Below are positions 12,455-26,200 of a stretch of DNA of 64,000 bases, piece after piece. The translations under genes were made by a program, and so were the position numbers. Within the stretch, counting starts at the first letter, position 1. Each line of letters starts with the position of its first letter. Source of the stretch: Watersipora subatra (taxonomy: Eukaryota; Bryozoa; Gymnolaemata; Cheilostomatida; Watersiporidae); contig NC_088711.1 in NCBI RefSeq assembly GCF_963576615.1, positions 6,262,001 through 6,326,000 of the forward strand, in the 5' to 3' direction. Below the pieces are notes generated by a model, which was given only the letters and a program-made list of their open reading frames with translations, did not search any database and had not been told where the DNA came from.

Positions 12455-13080
12455 GGTGGGGGTCATGCAAAATTCATTATTGACACTGGGGTAGACTGTA
12501 ATGTGATGAGCAGATGGTCTTGGAAAAAGTGTCAAGACAAATAACTCAACAAAAGGAGATCTAAGGGTGTTTTCTTATTTCTACCCCTTTACAAGTGGTA
12601 GGTAAATTTTACCGGTACACAAGGACCTATGGGAGGAGTTGCAGCGAAACTAGGTTCCTAGTTATTGACGTGATAGCTGAACCACTTCTTGGAATCGAGT
12701 CTGCTGAAGAGCGTTACCTCATACATTTTGCAAATCTTACTGTTATCTGACAGCGTGAACTACAAAAAATGTTGTAAAACAGTATCTAAAATTACTCTTT
12801 GGAAAAACCTTTACAAGATCAAAGCGAGATAAAAATTAGTGCAGACAGTTCCATTACACTTGTAGCCTGAACCTTTCAATGTGTAGCGTTTGTACTCCGA
12901 GATAAGCTAGAAAAACCTTTAGATGAATTAGCTGAAGCAGATATTATTGAGAAGGTACACGTAGGCCCCTACATGTAAGTAGAGCTGCCATATGGACAAG
13001 CCCTGTTGTGATTGTACCAAAACTTGATTCTTCTATAAGGCTATGTATGAACCAGGAGGTGCCAGACAAGCAATGAAGCC
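12455..13080 (+). mobile_element. Ty3/gypsy-type LTR retrotransposon fragment (protease to RT start, degenerate)
   Basis: At about 12470 a frame reads KFIIDTGVDCNVMS, the aspartic protease active-site motif (DTG) with its usual context. At 12895-12965 another frame reads PLDELAEADIIEK, and at 13000-13065 SPVVIVPKLDSSIRLCMN. These are the linker and the first RT motif of gypsy-like Pol. Stops and frameshifts separate the pieces, and the RT core (YxDD), RNase H and integrase were not found. No LTRs were recognised on either side. Confidence 0.62.
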
Positions 13081-13559
13081 CTTTTTACTGTGTGGGCATG
13101 CAAAAGATTGCATAATGACTTCCTTTGGGCATCATGTTAACTTTAATGAAAACTATAAAGCTTGAATAGTTGTAAATGGAAATGAAAAGAAAGCGTCTTT
13201 TGCAGGACTTGAAAGCTTACAGAAAAAATTTCAGAGACAAATGATATAGTTGATGATATTGAAGCTAGAGATCAAGACTGTGAATGCAAACAAGTCAGCT
13301 GAAAGGGTTAATGCAAAGCATCACAGCCATAACTTAAAGGCATGTGACTTAAACCATGTTAACCAAGATAATCCATTGAAAGTAGATACACTGCATCACC
13401 CAGATGCTTTTACCATAAAACAAATTAGTGGTCCTTTATTAACGGTTGAGTTAGGGCGAGTCAGAATCTTTCAAAAAAAATGTTTAACATATGAGATTGC
13501 TGTATATGCGCTACTAAATAATTTTTTTGTTGCAGATGCACCGGCAGTAGCTGCTTGAT

Positions 13560-16250
13560 ATGCCACTGAAAACAGTGCACCAAATTCTCATCAGCCTAAA
13601 ATGTCCCTTAGCAAAGTCACAATGCTGCTGAGGCAAGGGTAGGAGTAGTAACGAACACAGAAGGTGCGAGTGGTACTTTAACAGAATTGATACCCCAAAC
13701 AATGAAAAAATGCAAAACTTCAGCATCTCTGAAAGACTATGTACACTCATAAAACAGTACAGACTCTCTCACTAGAGCACCTACTATTGGCACCCATAGC
13801 ATGGGACATGGATGATATGTATTCATATGCTGCATACCCATATATTTCCTACAGATACTCAGCTCAGCATTATAAATAGTGTTTTTAGTTCAAAGCCGCA
13901 GAAACCAAACAAATAAAATTAAAGGACATGTAGTGAGCGCCCAGCAATTCTTATTATTTACTTTTACAGTATAATTGTAACCAATAATCAGAAATCAATA
14001 ATGTATAGTTATGAGAAAGTCATCAAAAACACTCAAGATTAGACTATTTTCAGGACTTGGCGAACAGGTGTCTGCTTTCTGAGAACATTTTTGATAAATA
14101 AATAAATTGGGTTGTAAAAAACCAACAAATTTAATTCATCAGTATATATTATAGTGATGATGTATATTAAAAGATTTCTGTTTTGACAACATTATGATTT
14201 ATTAAATTTTGCCGCATTCACATGCTTGGTGTTAACAATTGGTTAGTAAGAAATGTTGTCATAAGGTACAATAAAATTATGATCATATAATGTACATTTA
14301 AACATTTTTTTATCTATTATGTAACTACAAATCAGTAGATGGTCATCAGTTTGATATCGTTCTGTGTGTAGTTTTTGGCCAGCTTTAAATAATACTATAT
14401 TATGTTTGGAAATCATACAGGTTTTCGAGTGGTCGTATGGAACCACAATGTTATGCTTGTGTTTTGTGGTTGCACGAGAGCAGTAGGCCTACTGTAACGT
14501 ATCCCATGCATGCATGTTTGTCATTTATATCTTAGAAGCTAGTTAGCGGTAGCTGCATCAAATCATTACTTGTTTTGACTTTACGTATAATACACCGCAT
14601 GACTCGATAACAGTGTAATTGACAGCTAGGGTCAAAGTTCAAATATTTAGACTCGCTGTATCGTTGTAAACAAAGCCTAAACAGTGTGTTGCGTAGCCGA
14701 GAAAGTGAATCAGGTATGGTGTCGTCAGCACTAGCATAACGAGAGGGGGCTGTGTGGCAATGATTCAGCAGGAAGTGGTGCTGATCCTCCGCTTGGGGAT
14801 TGGGTAGGATCGATAGTCCAAATTTGGTGGCCAATGAGACAAAACCCCTGTTTGTTTGTTTTATTTGTTTACAGCAACCTGTTTTATATTCCGATGGATA
14901 TGGTCAGTTTTCCTGATCAGTAGTCAACAAGATTTGAAGTAGAAGAGTTCAGTAAACTTATCCATAGAAACTTTATATTGTTATCTGCTTTTGTCTACTC
15001 ATTTATTTAGAAGTCTTAAAGCAGGCTAAGGAGAACAAAAGGTTCGTTTTATTTGGTTATTAATGAATTTTATTTGGTTATTTATGTTTGATTTGGATTA
15101 CCGCTTGTGGTAAGGTAAAATTGTTGAGATGTTGTGTGAATTTTGGTTTTATGAACGTTGCTTACTTCAATTATCATTTATGTTTTATTACTCAATTATA
15201 GCATCGTGATTTGTATTTTACCCATGTTCTAACTATTCTCTTATAGACTTCACGTTGCTGGCTCTAGTACGAAAATACAGTACTGAAATAGCATATATAT
15301 ACCAACAAAGGCTGTTTCTTATTGTTATATACTGGACAGCACCAGTAAAGTTTCACGCTCTTCCCAGTTTAAGCCTGCCGGGTGTCTAGCAGACCCAAAC
15401 TGCTATACCTACCTTACTTGAGCTAGTAGGGACTACCTGACTTATTGCTTTTTTCTGACTTATCTACTAGATATATCTATTCAGCTAGTGAAACAAATCA
15501 AATTTTGTATCTTCGATTCAATTTACGCTTGAGCAAATCAGAATCAACACGTGGAAAACGTTCAAATGTCAATCTCATACCCAATAAAGATACCGCACGA
15601 TTTATAAATCATGAAAAAACCTAAACTTTATTACTAGTAAATTCTCATTGACTTCAGTAAGTCGACGCTTTTATACTTTTACTACAGTATGACAACCAAA
15701 CCATTCATTAAGAAGCGAAGACGAGAGGCTGAAACAGATATTCACTGTGCTAGATTTTGACCTGTCTTTGGTGTGGGTGGGATTTTCATTTTTGCTTGGT
15801 TTAATTCCATGTTTTTGTGTCTTTTATCTGCTAGTGAGTGGTTGCTTGTTGTACTGATTTTGGCTTGTCTTCGGTGAGTGGGTTATATTGTCTCTTCTTT
15901 TTCATTTGATTCTATATTGTTGAGTCGTTCAATTTATGCCTTCCAAATTTCTGTTGATTTTCTATTTGACACATTTTTCTTGTATATTGCTATTTTATTT
16001 TCCCTGCTGTCTGAGTATGTCAGGTAGAAGTAAGGCTTTTGGTACGAGAAGTTTTTCTTAAATGTTGAAGTTTGACACAAGTGCTGAATGCTCTAATAGA
16101 ATTAAGGATGTAAAATTTTGCAATGCTCGTTGTGTCCGAGCCTTTTTCATCATACTTGCCTTGAGGTCTGGAAAAATGTAACCAGTCAAGAGCATGCAGT
16201 CTTCAACAAGCATATTATAAAACATGAGGCAAAACTCAGAGTTTGTGTAC
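13560..16250. other. Long AT-rich stretch without recognised genes
   Basis: A 102-codon forward frame at 13250-13558 and a 100-codon reverse frame at 14834-14532 are the longest open stretches nearby. Neither has a recognisable motif or good splice context. The stretch probably holds old retroelement debris, since it lies between the gypsy remnant and a LINE. Confidence 0.35.
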
Positions 16251-16259
16251 TTTCCAAAA

Positions 16260-16900
16260 ATCAATGAATTATGAATGAGATAGGTAAAAAACTTTATGCG
16301 CTGGCCACTACTGTCTATGACAGCATGGTTATGCTAAATGAAACAATCAATTGCAACAATCAATAAAATGACAGCGAAGTTGATGCAATATCAAGAATGC
16401 TGGGAGAAAGGGTAAATACCACTAAGTCCTATGCTGACATGACTTCCTTGAACTCTTAGTTCCAATTTATCTTTATTGATATTGTCTCAAGACTGGAATG
16501 TAATTTCAAAAGGCAGGAGGAAACTCAGGGGAAGGATACAATGAAGTGTAAGTCCACCACGCAAGGTCTCATTGAAAGACAGCACGAACACATTGAGCAG
16601 ATAGTTAAAACAATAGGGCAGAACCTGAAGTTGCATGACGTTACACCGTATAAGTAGAGAAAGTGAGAAGAAAACAAGACCAGTGAGAATTTGCTTCAAA
16701 ACTGAGTCACAAAAATATGACTTCTTAAAACGACACAATAGTCTAGAAAATCGTGGACAATCATTTGTTAAAAATGACTTAACTAAAGCGCAATGAGAAG
16801 AGGAACACCAGGTTAGGGTTAGGAGGCGAGCCTTGGCTGCTGAAGCACCTTATAGTCTTTCGAATCAGAAAATAAAATATCTATGAGGTTAATAGTACAC
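16260..16900 (+). pseudogene. Possible ORF1-like remnant of the following LINE
   Basis: Short forward frames in this stretch encode charged, helix-prone peptides (for example AISRMLGERVNTTKSYADMT and ERQHEHIEQIVKTIGQNLKL) directly upstream of the LINE endonuclease. Position and composition fit a decayed coiled-coil ORF1, but there is no diagnostic motif. Confidence 0.3.
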
Positions 16901-16935
16901 AATGGACAGTGGTCAATCAAAGATTAAACCAATTA

Positions 16936-19020
16936 AAATGCTAGTTTGGAATGCGAATGGTATTCAGAACAACACCCGTTATCTGAAATATCTCCTCGAC
17001 TCACACAAACTGTTCCTTTGGCAATGACAAACAAAGTTAGACCTGTCTGTGAAAAATAGCAAGCTATGTTCTGGCTAAAAAATATATAAGGCTGATAGAG
17101 TGAGTGGTGAAGGTTTGGTTGGGGAGTCTTGATAGCGGTGCAAGACTCTGTTCTAATACAAGACACAAATGTTAACATGCATGATGAAGGTGAGCTTTTG
17201 TCTCTTGCCATGAACTATACGGCCTACTCATTCTTGCTAGGTTGCTGCTATCAACCTTCTTCAGTGAGCAATGTTGCAGCACTTGACAGCTGGTTTGAAA
17301 AACAGACTACTCTGAATGTTGTAATGAGATTTTAATCTTCCAGGTATGAACTGGCCTTCACAGACTTTGAGGTCAAATAACGAGTCCAGTGTACACAAGT
17401 ACTTTTTGGATTTAAAAAAAATTAATGAACGTGGCCAACTAATTGATTTTTCTACTCATATACTTGGCAATACTCTCGACCTGGTCATATCTTCAGTTGA
17501 TATAAATCAATTTACTGCTGAGCCTACAGGGTCGGATCATTACGCCATAGTGTGTGCCATTATGGTGTCTGTCTGTATCGTACAGAAAAGCTGCACCCAG
17601 GTACCGAGACAATGTCGGAATTTTGAAAAAGCATTTCTGCCAGATACCTATGCACAGAATCGTAGACTGACAACATATATATATATATGTATTAATCACT
17701 TTATATCACAGGATAGAATTCAAATTTAGAGTTCTCAGTACGATCAAAGAATGCATTTCAACATATGACGTTAGACTTTGGGAAAAACACCGGATACAGA
17801 CAAATGCCATGAAGGCCATACGAAAGTAAAACAGACTATCAAAGATAATGTGCCTATTCCAACGATGCAAACAGAATTTTTTTAGAAGAAAAAGAATAGA
17901 ACGAAAAAAATCGAAATACTAAAAAATATAAATAAAAAAGGCTTTCCACTGGACATATAATTTCTCAAAACACTCAGAGATCTACCATCTCAAAAGTAGT
18001 AGAACATATATAATCTCACACCACATACACCTTCATCTAGATGACCATGGCATTCTTACTGATCGCCAAAATGGATTCAGAGCTAAACACAGCTGCACTT
18101 CTCAACTCTTGTCAGCTGTGAATGACTTTGTTGAAAATTTTGACTCGAAGATTCCAACAGATGCTGTTATACTAGACTTCTCCAAAGCATTTGATGTGGT
18201 TAGCCACAATAAACTAATTTTCAAAATGAAAATGCTTGGACTGCATCCATCTGTAATTGATTGGATTTGTAGTTGGCGTACTGGTTGTAGTTTTCAGGTA
18301 TCAGTCAACGATGGGTTTTCCTCACCTCATCCTGTTACGTCTGGAGTGCCTCAAGGTTCAGTTTTGGGGCCTCTTCTTTTTCTTATATTTATTAACGAAT
18401 TGCCTAACTCAATATCCAAGGATAGTCAGCTTAGTTTATTTGCTGATGATGCACTACTGTACAGATTAATACAAAACAACAGTGATAGTCTTCCTCTTCA
18501 GACTGATCTAAACAATCTTGTCTCATAAACTAATGACTGGCAAATGAGTTTCAATCCTAGTAAATGCCAATCTATGCGGATCTCCAATGAATCTACATTA
18601 GCTTGCAAATACTATATAAATCAAACTTGTCTCGAATTTGTTCGAAGTTTTACATACTTGGGCGTTGTGATCAGCTCAAACCTTGCACCAGACCTTCACA
18701 TTAACCATAGTTGTGCTAAAGATAATAGCACACTCCACATGCTCATGCGATCTTTGAAATCAGCTGCTACTAAAACAAAATCTGTTGCCTATTTTACTAT
18801 TTGTTGTCCCATTGTTGAATACAGCTCAGTAATGTGGTTGCCATACATTCAAAAGCATATAAAACAACTTGAAATGATAAATGGTAAAGCATATTGTTGG
18901 GGCTTCCGCAAAAGAAAATATGATAAAATCACTGACCAGATGGATATGGATGAATGGCTTTCTCTTGAACGGCATAGCAGACTTACTGACATAACAGTAA
19001 GGGAAAAATTTTTTAAGTAA
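16936..19020 (+). mobile_element. Non-LTR retrotransposon (LINE, Jockey/CR1 group) with APE endonuclease and reverse transcriptase, inactivated
   Basis: The N-terminal endonuclease begins at about 16938 (MLVWNANGIQNNTRYLKYLL). It continues in shifted frames at 17129-17335 (AVQDSVLIQ, GCCYQP) and 17346-17570, ending with the GSDHYAI box. The RT runs from about 18030: QNGFRAKHSCTSQL, then AVILDFSKAFDVVSHNKL, SGVPQGSVLGPLLFLIFIN and the catalytic LFADDALLY at about 18437. It ends in a thumb/connection region at 18544-19020 (FNPSKCQSMRIS, FTYLGVVISS, VEYSSVMWLPY). An in-frame TAA at 18526-18528 breaks the RT, and the endonuclease carries frameshifts. The RT half is otherwise well preserved, so the insertion is fairly young. 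No poly(A) or target duplication was fixed. Confidence 0.85.
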
Positions 19021-19321
19021 ATCTGTTTCAGTGGATACTGAAACGTAGGTGTAGGAGGAATTAAATTTGACATAAATACAGAGACTAAGAGAAACTTCTT
19101 CTTTCATCGAACTGCACGCTTATAACATATTGTCTTGTTTTACAGTCTTTAACCACTTGTATACTAGTCACTAACACCATCTGGCAATCTAAAGTTTGAA
19201 AAAACTATTGACCCCAATCTTTAGTTCTATAGGATATCACAATAAGGCTACTGCACAGGAGCGGATGTGATTAGTAAGAAGAAAGAGATCAGTGACATAC
19301 GTCCCAGCGATGCTGGCCCAT

Positions 19322-19549
19322 ACCTGCCAACTCTCACGCATTAGGCGTGAGACTCACGCAATCGCCCCAAAGAAAAAATGAAAATGCGTGAGATTTTTGC
19401 CCCAATTTCCACAATTTTATATATACTATCATCATAGATATATATACCTATATATATCTATATAGGTATATATATCTATGACTATCATTGATACATCAAT
19501 TGCCCCAAAACCAAATCTCACGCATTGCCCCACTCTTGGGTTGGCAGGT
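19322..19549. mobile_element. Small inverted-repeat element, copy 1 (with AT insertion)
   Basis: The ends are inverted: ACCTGCCAA at the left and TTGGCAGGT at the right. Internal stretches around CTCACGCATT recur four times in both orientations. It is about 80% identical or better to the copy at 20159-20340, apart from an AT-rich palindromic insert at about 19430-19485. It has no coding capacity and behaves like a MITE. Confidence 0.7.
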
Positions 19550-20158
19550 CTGTGTAACACAGCTGGCCTTTTCTACAAGATCGATAGAGAACTGCTGATG
19601 TCAACTTTTTAAATAAAATGATTGATAAAAGGGCAAAAATTGCAAGAGATTGTTAGCTAAAAAAATTAAAAACAAATAATACACTATTTGGTGCCACAAA
19701 AATACGTCACAATGGGTGTTAAAAAGAACTAGCTCTTTTATCGAACGCCAAACAACATTAGGTGATCGTAACCTAAGCGATCTAGTATTTATACATTTTC
19801 TTATGTAAAGCTTAGGTGAATTTTTTGCACATGCATCTTAGACACGAATGTGATCATTTAGTATAGATTCCAATTTCCAATCGCTTTAATTGTATCTACG
19901 CAAGAAATTTATTTTATAATTTAAAACTTTGAGCGTTTATGATAAACACTAATGAAAAAAGAAGCCAAAATTTTAAAGGCTTCAGGGATTCGTGACAAAA
20001 TTTAACCCTGACTGATTCGAGAAGAATGCCTATTCATTATTGCGTCATTAATCCAGTCGGATAAATTGTGTAGTTGCAACATTGTCGGATAAATCTGGTG
20101 GATTCGCCCTCGAAAACTGGAGTTGTGCGATCAGTTCGCCGAATTCAGTTAAAAACAT

Positions 20159-20340
20159 ACCTGCCAACTCTCACGCATTGGGCGTGAGACTCACGCAATC
20201 ACCCCAAATAAAAAATGAAAATGCGTGAGAAATGCGTGAGATTTTTGCCCCAATTTCCACAATTTTACATATACTATCATTGATACATCATTTGCCCCAA
20301 TACCAAATCTCACGCATTGCCCCACTCTTGGGTTGGCAGG
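20159..20340. mobile_element. Small inverted-repeat element, copy 2
   Basis: Same element as at 19322-19549, without the AT insert and with a short duplication of AATGCGTGAG. The ends CCTGCCAAC and GTTGGCAGG are perfect 9-bp inverted repeats. Confidence 0.7.
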
Positions 20341-23150
20341 CCTGGTCAAAAACCCAAATCAGAATCAAAAGTACCACCAGTACCTCTAAGTGGTGTTCAA
20401 AGGTGTTATAGGCACAAATTGAAAACTGGACTTTGCAAAAATCGAACGCTGAAGCATACCCAAGATGAAGATGTGAAGGTATTTACTGATTTCAGTGATT
20501 TAATCAGTTGTTTTCTGCTCAGCATGTGTGTACCTGACCTAGGTCATCAGCTGAATTGCCTCTGGTTAAGAAAACCACTTTTAGCGAAATGGTAGTATAC
20601 ATGGTTAGAAATTGTACCAACTCAGTAACTCCATTGGATATTGAAACTGAACACCAGCATACTTCAGTAATTAATAATGGTTTTGAGAGCACAATAAATC
20701 ATAAATGGGTGCTTGGAATCAGCTAATACCATACAAGATAAAAGATCATAGATGAAAAAGAGAAACCAAGGGAAAGATGAAACTGGGAATAAGACCTCAA
20801 CAGTATTCTTGTTAGTAGATTGAGCGTTGTATAAGCGTAGATCATTCAGAATAGAATTAATCAGGACCTTTGTTTAAACTGTAACCAGTGATTCATTGCT
20901 CAATTGATCGAAACTGCTTAGAAATAGATGCAGTAAAGTTTAACAGATACACTTTGTTGACGTCTGTCACATAATGTGCTATGAGGACAAGGTAGGAATT
21001 TGTCAAATAAATTTGCTGTGTTCACAATTCTGAAGCAATGAGTTTAGAGTTGGTTCGGTCAGACACTGTAACCCGCTATAAACCTACACTGTTATTGGTA
21101 GACTAGCTGTAGAATTAGGTTCTGTAGAGCTTGTAGAGACACAAAAGCTATCTGAATACAATAAATAGATCTGTTTTAAAAGTCTAAATGAGTCAAAAGT
21201 TTACAAACAGCGACTCTTTGATTTCAAAGTTCTTATTGCAGGACCTTGTTGGAACACTTTTACAAGGAGCAATTGTAAAAGCGAGGTCAAGCAAAGTTAT
21301 TCGTATCACGATATAAGTTATCTGAACAAGTCAAACTTAAGCTATAACTGTAAATCAAACAAAGTTATTTGAACAACTAAATTAAACTTGTTCAGGTTGA
21401 AAAAAAACATTTCTTGTTTTGAACGGTCCTACTCCTATGTGGTTTTTGGTCTTCCCAGAATAGAACAGCTTTATAGCAGCATTACTCATATCAATATTTC
21501 CTGTAACATATACTATTATTATTATTAGGGTTCACCACACTCACAGTTGCATCTAATATTACTGACAAGTTTTGCCCAAACAAACTAGCCATTCACAAAA
21601 TACTAATTTCCTAGGGAAATTGCCTTCTCTGTCCTTTGTAAAACTTCTAATCACAGCCACCACTCGCCTACGCTACCCACGCCTCGCCTATCCTTCGCCT
21701 ACTGATTCGACGTTATTCCGAGCTTTCCAATCTCTTACGCGACTGTTTGCACGACTTGTCTCGAGAGACAAAGTTGGCGATAGGACGAATTAGTAAAAAC
21801 CCCGAATGATAGGCATCCTTGAAAAATAACTAACAGTCTATAATCATATAGCCTGCGCGACTTGATAGTTACATGATTTTTCTATAAAGCCACGCCAAAG
21901 TTTATTGCGAGCTAAAAAACTGACATTCCCAAAATTCGTTTCCAAACTTGTAACTATAGCGTTGAGAGTATTTATGAAGATATCCTGCTAGCCTCATTAT
22001 TTGAATGCTGTGCCTATGGTGATATACGCCGCAAACTATTTGCGATATCAATTGAGCTGTTGACTACGCCGTAAGAAATAGGAATTAAGGTCGGCTGCCT
22101 ATCATGTTTCCTCACGTTGTAGGAGGTATGAAGTTTTTTGTTATGAAGTACTGGCACAAAAGTATTTGGTTGTTAATCAGATTTTCAAAGTGGTTAAAAT
22201 GGCAATTTGTGACTTTATTTATGTAAAACAGCTCAATCAAACATATTATGCTAGGAAAACGATGTTATTGTGCAGCCTCTTGTTTCTGCATTTTCAGGCA
22301 GCAGGGGTTTTAGTTTTTGCAAATAAACTTTCCAACTTGAGAGGTCCAAGATATCTTCTCTGAAACATCTTTGAGAAGCCAATGTGCACGCACACATAAT
22401 TTATATATTTTCTCCTAAGATGTGTCAACATGGACAAATACAATTAATTTAGAAAAATTCAAACTTGGTTTTTCTTTGCTTTACCCTACTTCACATATAT
22501 GTCAATAGTAAATCAGAGACAAACACTGGCAACTGCATTGCTGCCATGCTTTGTACATTCATCTGGGATTACATAGGAATTAGAAAAGGTTATTTTACAA
22601 AACAAGTATAAATAAAAAATGGTGCCACTGTGACTTTACACAGACTCTGAATAAGCATTAGAGGCTAGCTAATACTCTGAATCTAAACAAATCTTTTTGT
22701 AGTGAAATTATTTTTGTAATTTTTGACTTAGCTACTGCCATAGCTTTGTTGAAGTTGTCTATTGATTACACTCCTATTGTAGTTGGCGAAACAACTAAAT
22801 ATATTTCTCCTATTATTTTAATTTCAAAATCATGTAATGAATTTTGGTTTTGGACGGGATGTGTATTACAGATTTAAAACCAAAAGCTGGTTTAGAATAT
22901 TTTGGTCACTGTCCTAAGTGTGTGGTCGAAGTTAAACATTTTAAGCCTTGTTGTTTCTGGTTATGACCATTTTGTGAAAAATTCATAAAATTACCATAAA
23001 TGGAATTTGGTAGTTTTTGGAAGTTACATTGTTGACCTAGCCAAAAAATCATAAACATATCATTCAATGGATGCAGTAGTGTTTCATTATTCTACACGGT
23101 GTACTGTATGCTCTATTTATGTTCTAGCAGTTGCAAGTAGACCCACATGT
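20341..23150. other. Intergenic DNA upstream of the MBOAT gene
   Basis: No gene is recognised. A 92-codon forward frame at 20317-20595 overlaps the end of the inverted-repeat element and resembles nothing known. A locally CpG-richer stretch lies at about 21640-21790. The promoter and any leader exon of the MBOAT gene should be in the last kilobase but could not be placed. Confidence 0.4.
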
Positions 23151-23207
23151 CTAAGAGCAATGGCTTCACTTCGCTTATAGCTTTATGTGGGATCTTGTTC
23201 TGAAGAG

Positions 23208-26200
23208 ATGTCTCTTCAGATGTTAGATGAGGTACCCTTTGATCAGGTAAGAGCTGCATTTTTTATCTAACCTCCTACCGCATATATAATACACGCTACT
23301 ATTAGCAAAACCTTGTAGCTTACTGCTTTTTGATTGGGTTTTGATTATCGTTTACTACTCCTCTTGTTCATCATGCATATTCAGGTGTCCGTCCCGCTAT
23401 AGAGACGTGTTACCATTCGGTGATGCTTGTTGCAGGTTATTGCCCTAGGGTGTCAAGGCTTTTCATTGCTGGCAGCCGTTATATTCTATCACTTTTTACA
23501 TATAAAAACGAGCAGCGTGAAGGCGCGCCATGCTGTTTCTGTCTCTATCGGAGTGGCTATTGTTATCGTATGTTATGGCAAGTGAGTACATATAACGTTG
23601 ATTTGCATATAGAATAGTGTCTTTGCAACCTGCCATTCGCTTCAAAGTTCAGATATTTAGAACCAACACCTATGCGCTCGCAAAGATTTGTCTTTCTTGA
23701 GATTTTGTGCTATTATTGACAAGAGCAGTTCTGCTGCAGTTTAACTATAACATATCGAAATTTCTCTGAGGTCTCATTCTTGCTCAACCTGATGTAGCCG
23801 TGCATATATATTGGCCCTCTAAATGTTCATCTACTTGACCTTGAGAACAGTTTAATGTGATGGTACTATTTCAACCCAATGTGCTTAGAATTCAATAACG
23901 GCACAAATAGGCCTACTATGAGATATTATAGCACCTCCCTCCTGCACAACTACAAGTATTTATGGTAGCTTAAGACCGATTAACTTATGATGCTGTTTGA
24001 ATGCAGTGCTGATGAGAAACTTGATATGAAACTAATGGCATCTAATAAACAAGCACCTGTCATACAATGCTAATCAGAATTCGGACTTAGTCACACTTCC
24101 TGCTTTGCTTGGCCAGTGTGGATCTTGCTAGCATTACGTGTTACATTGTATTCACTATAGTAGAATTGATAAGGTAGATAATAGAAAAATAGAAAGATAA
24201 TATATACTGTATATATATACATGTATATATATATATGTATATATACTGTATATATATATACAGTATATGTGTATACAGTATATATATACATATATATATA
24301 TACTGTATATATACATTGTATATATATTATATATATACTGTATATATACACTGTATATATATACTGTATATATACTGTATATATACATATGTATATATAT
24401 AGTATATATATACACATTGTGCAGCTGTGCTGTTGCATTTATTCTACGCTTTATGCTTCAATTACGAATTTTTACTTTCAGAGAGTCACTCCATCTCTTC
24501 GCCATGTCTTCCATTGTTTATCTTTTTCTGCTCTACTTGCCATCTCCAGTTCGTGGGTGGTGAGTATTCTATGGGCCTGTAGTACTCTATAGACCTGGGT
24601 GCTGTAGTGCTCTATTTACTTGGGTGCTGTAGTACTCTATATACCTGGGTGCTGTAGTACTCTATTTACTTAGGTACTGTAGTACTTTATATACTGAGGT
24701 ACTGTAGTACTTTATATACTTGGGTACTGTAGTGCTTTATATACTTGGGTACTGTAGTACTTTATATACTTAGGTACTGTAGTACTCCATATACTTGGGT
24801 ACTGTAGTACTCCATATACTTGGGTACTGTAGTACTTTATATACTTGGGTACTGTAGTACTTTATATACTTAGGTACTGTAGTACTCTATATAATATGAT
24901 ACTGTAGTAGTGTATATACTTGGGTACATTAGTACTTTGTACTATGGATTCCTTGCATTATTTGTTATTCACTCAAGTTTACTTGTCTTTGTAAGACAAA
25001 GCTGCCCTCATTGTAGGACTGTCTTGATTGCCTGTATTGGCCATGTGCTAGCGGTGCATCTTCACGCCTACACCTACCATTATATGCAGTACAGGGTCGA
25101 AGTGTCCAAGTGAGATAACATTCATTTGTTCTCCTTTATATTCAGGGTCACTTTGCCTTCTCATCTTATCAGCGTAAGACCATTCTTATCCATTATAGCA
25201 TCAAGGTTATGTAATGTCTAATCTTCAGTGCCAAACTGTAAAGCAAACATGTTACCTTGTCAACTGTTATTCTAGGGGTGAGGCTTTTGTTTTCCTACAC
25301 CAATTAATTACTCAACAACTCTGCAGCAATTAGGTTAGATGTTGAAGGCTTTATGAAGAGCTGAAGGCTTCATGATTGTTCAAAGATTTCCTTTCTATGT
25401 CTTTGACCAATTGAAGTTCTACTTTGTGGTTGATATAAAGACCTTGTACGTATAGATAGAGAATGTTGATATTTGTATGCTTTTAGCTCTCTTATGGTCA
25501 TGGCCATAAAGTTAACCTGCGCAGCATTTTCTTTGGATGACAGTGCAAAGCTGGACTCCCAAATGACTACACAGCAGCTTAAACATCAACTCAAGTAAGA
25601 ATTATTAGCAGCGTGTTGAGACTGCAACAGGTTGAAGGTGTTTGATCACTGTCTAGCACCTGAGCTCTTCTACACTCAGTCTATCTCTTCTACCCTCAGT
25701 CTATCTCTTCTAAACTCAGTCTATCTCTTCTATACTCAGTCTATCTCTTCTACACTCAGTCTATCTCTTCTACCCTCAGTCTATCTCTTCTAAACTCAGT
25801 CTATCTCTTCTAAACTCAGTCTATCTCTTCTACCCTCAGTCTATCTCTTCTATACTCAGTCTATCTCTTCTACCCTCAGTCTATCTCTTCTATACTCAGT
25901 CTATCTCTTCTACACTCAGTCTATCTCTTCTACCCTCAGTCTATCTCTTCTAAACTCAGTCTATCTCTTCTAAACTCAGTCTATCTCTTCTATACTCAGT
26001 CTATCTCTTCTATACTCAGTCTATCTCTTCTACACTCAGTCTATCTCTTCTACACTCAGTCTAACTCTTCTACACTCAGTCTATCTCTTCTACACTCAGT
26101 CTATCTCTTCTATCTCATCTCAGTCTATCTCCACTCAGTCGACACTCGGTCTATCTCTTCTATACTCAGTCTATCTCTTCTACACTCAGTCTATCTCTTC

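Noticed and set aside
24091-24592. Tyr/Ile-rich frames on both strands
   Set aside because: Translation of a TA microsatellite. Only 24482-24559 is a real exon (MBOAT exon 3).
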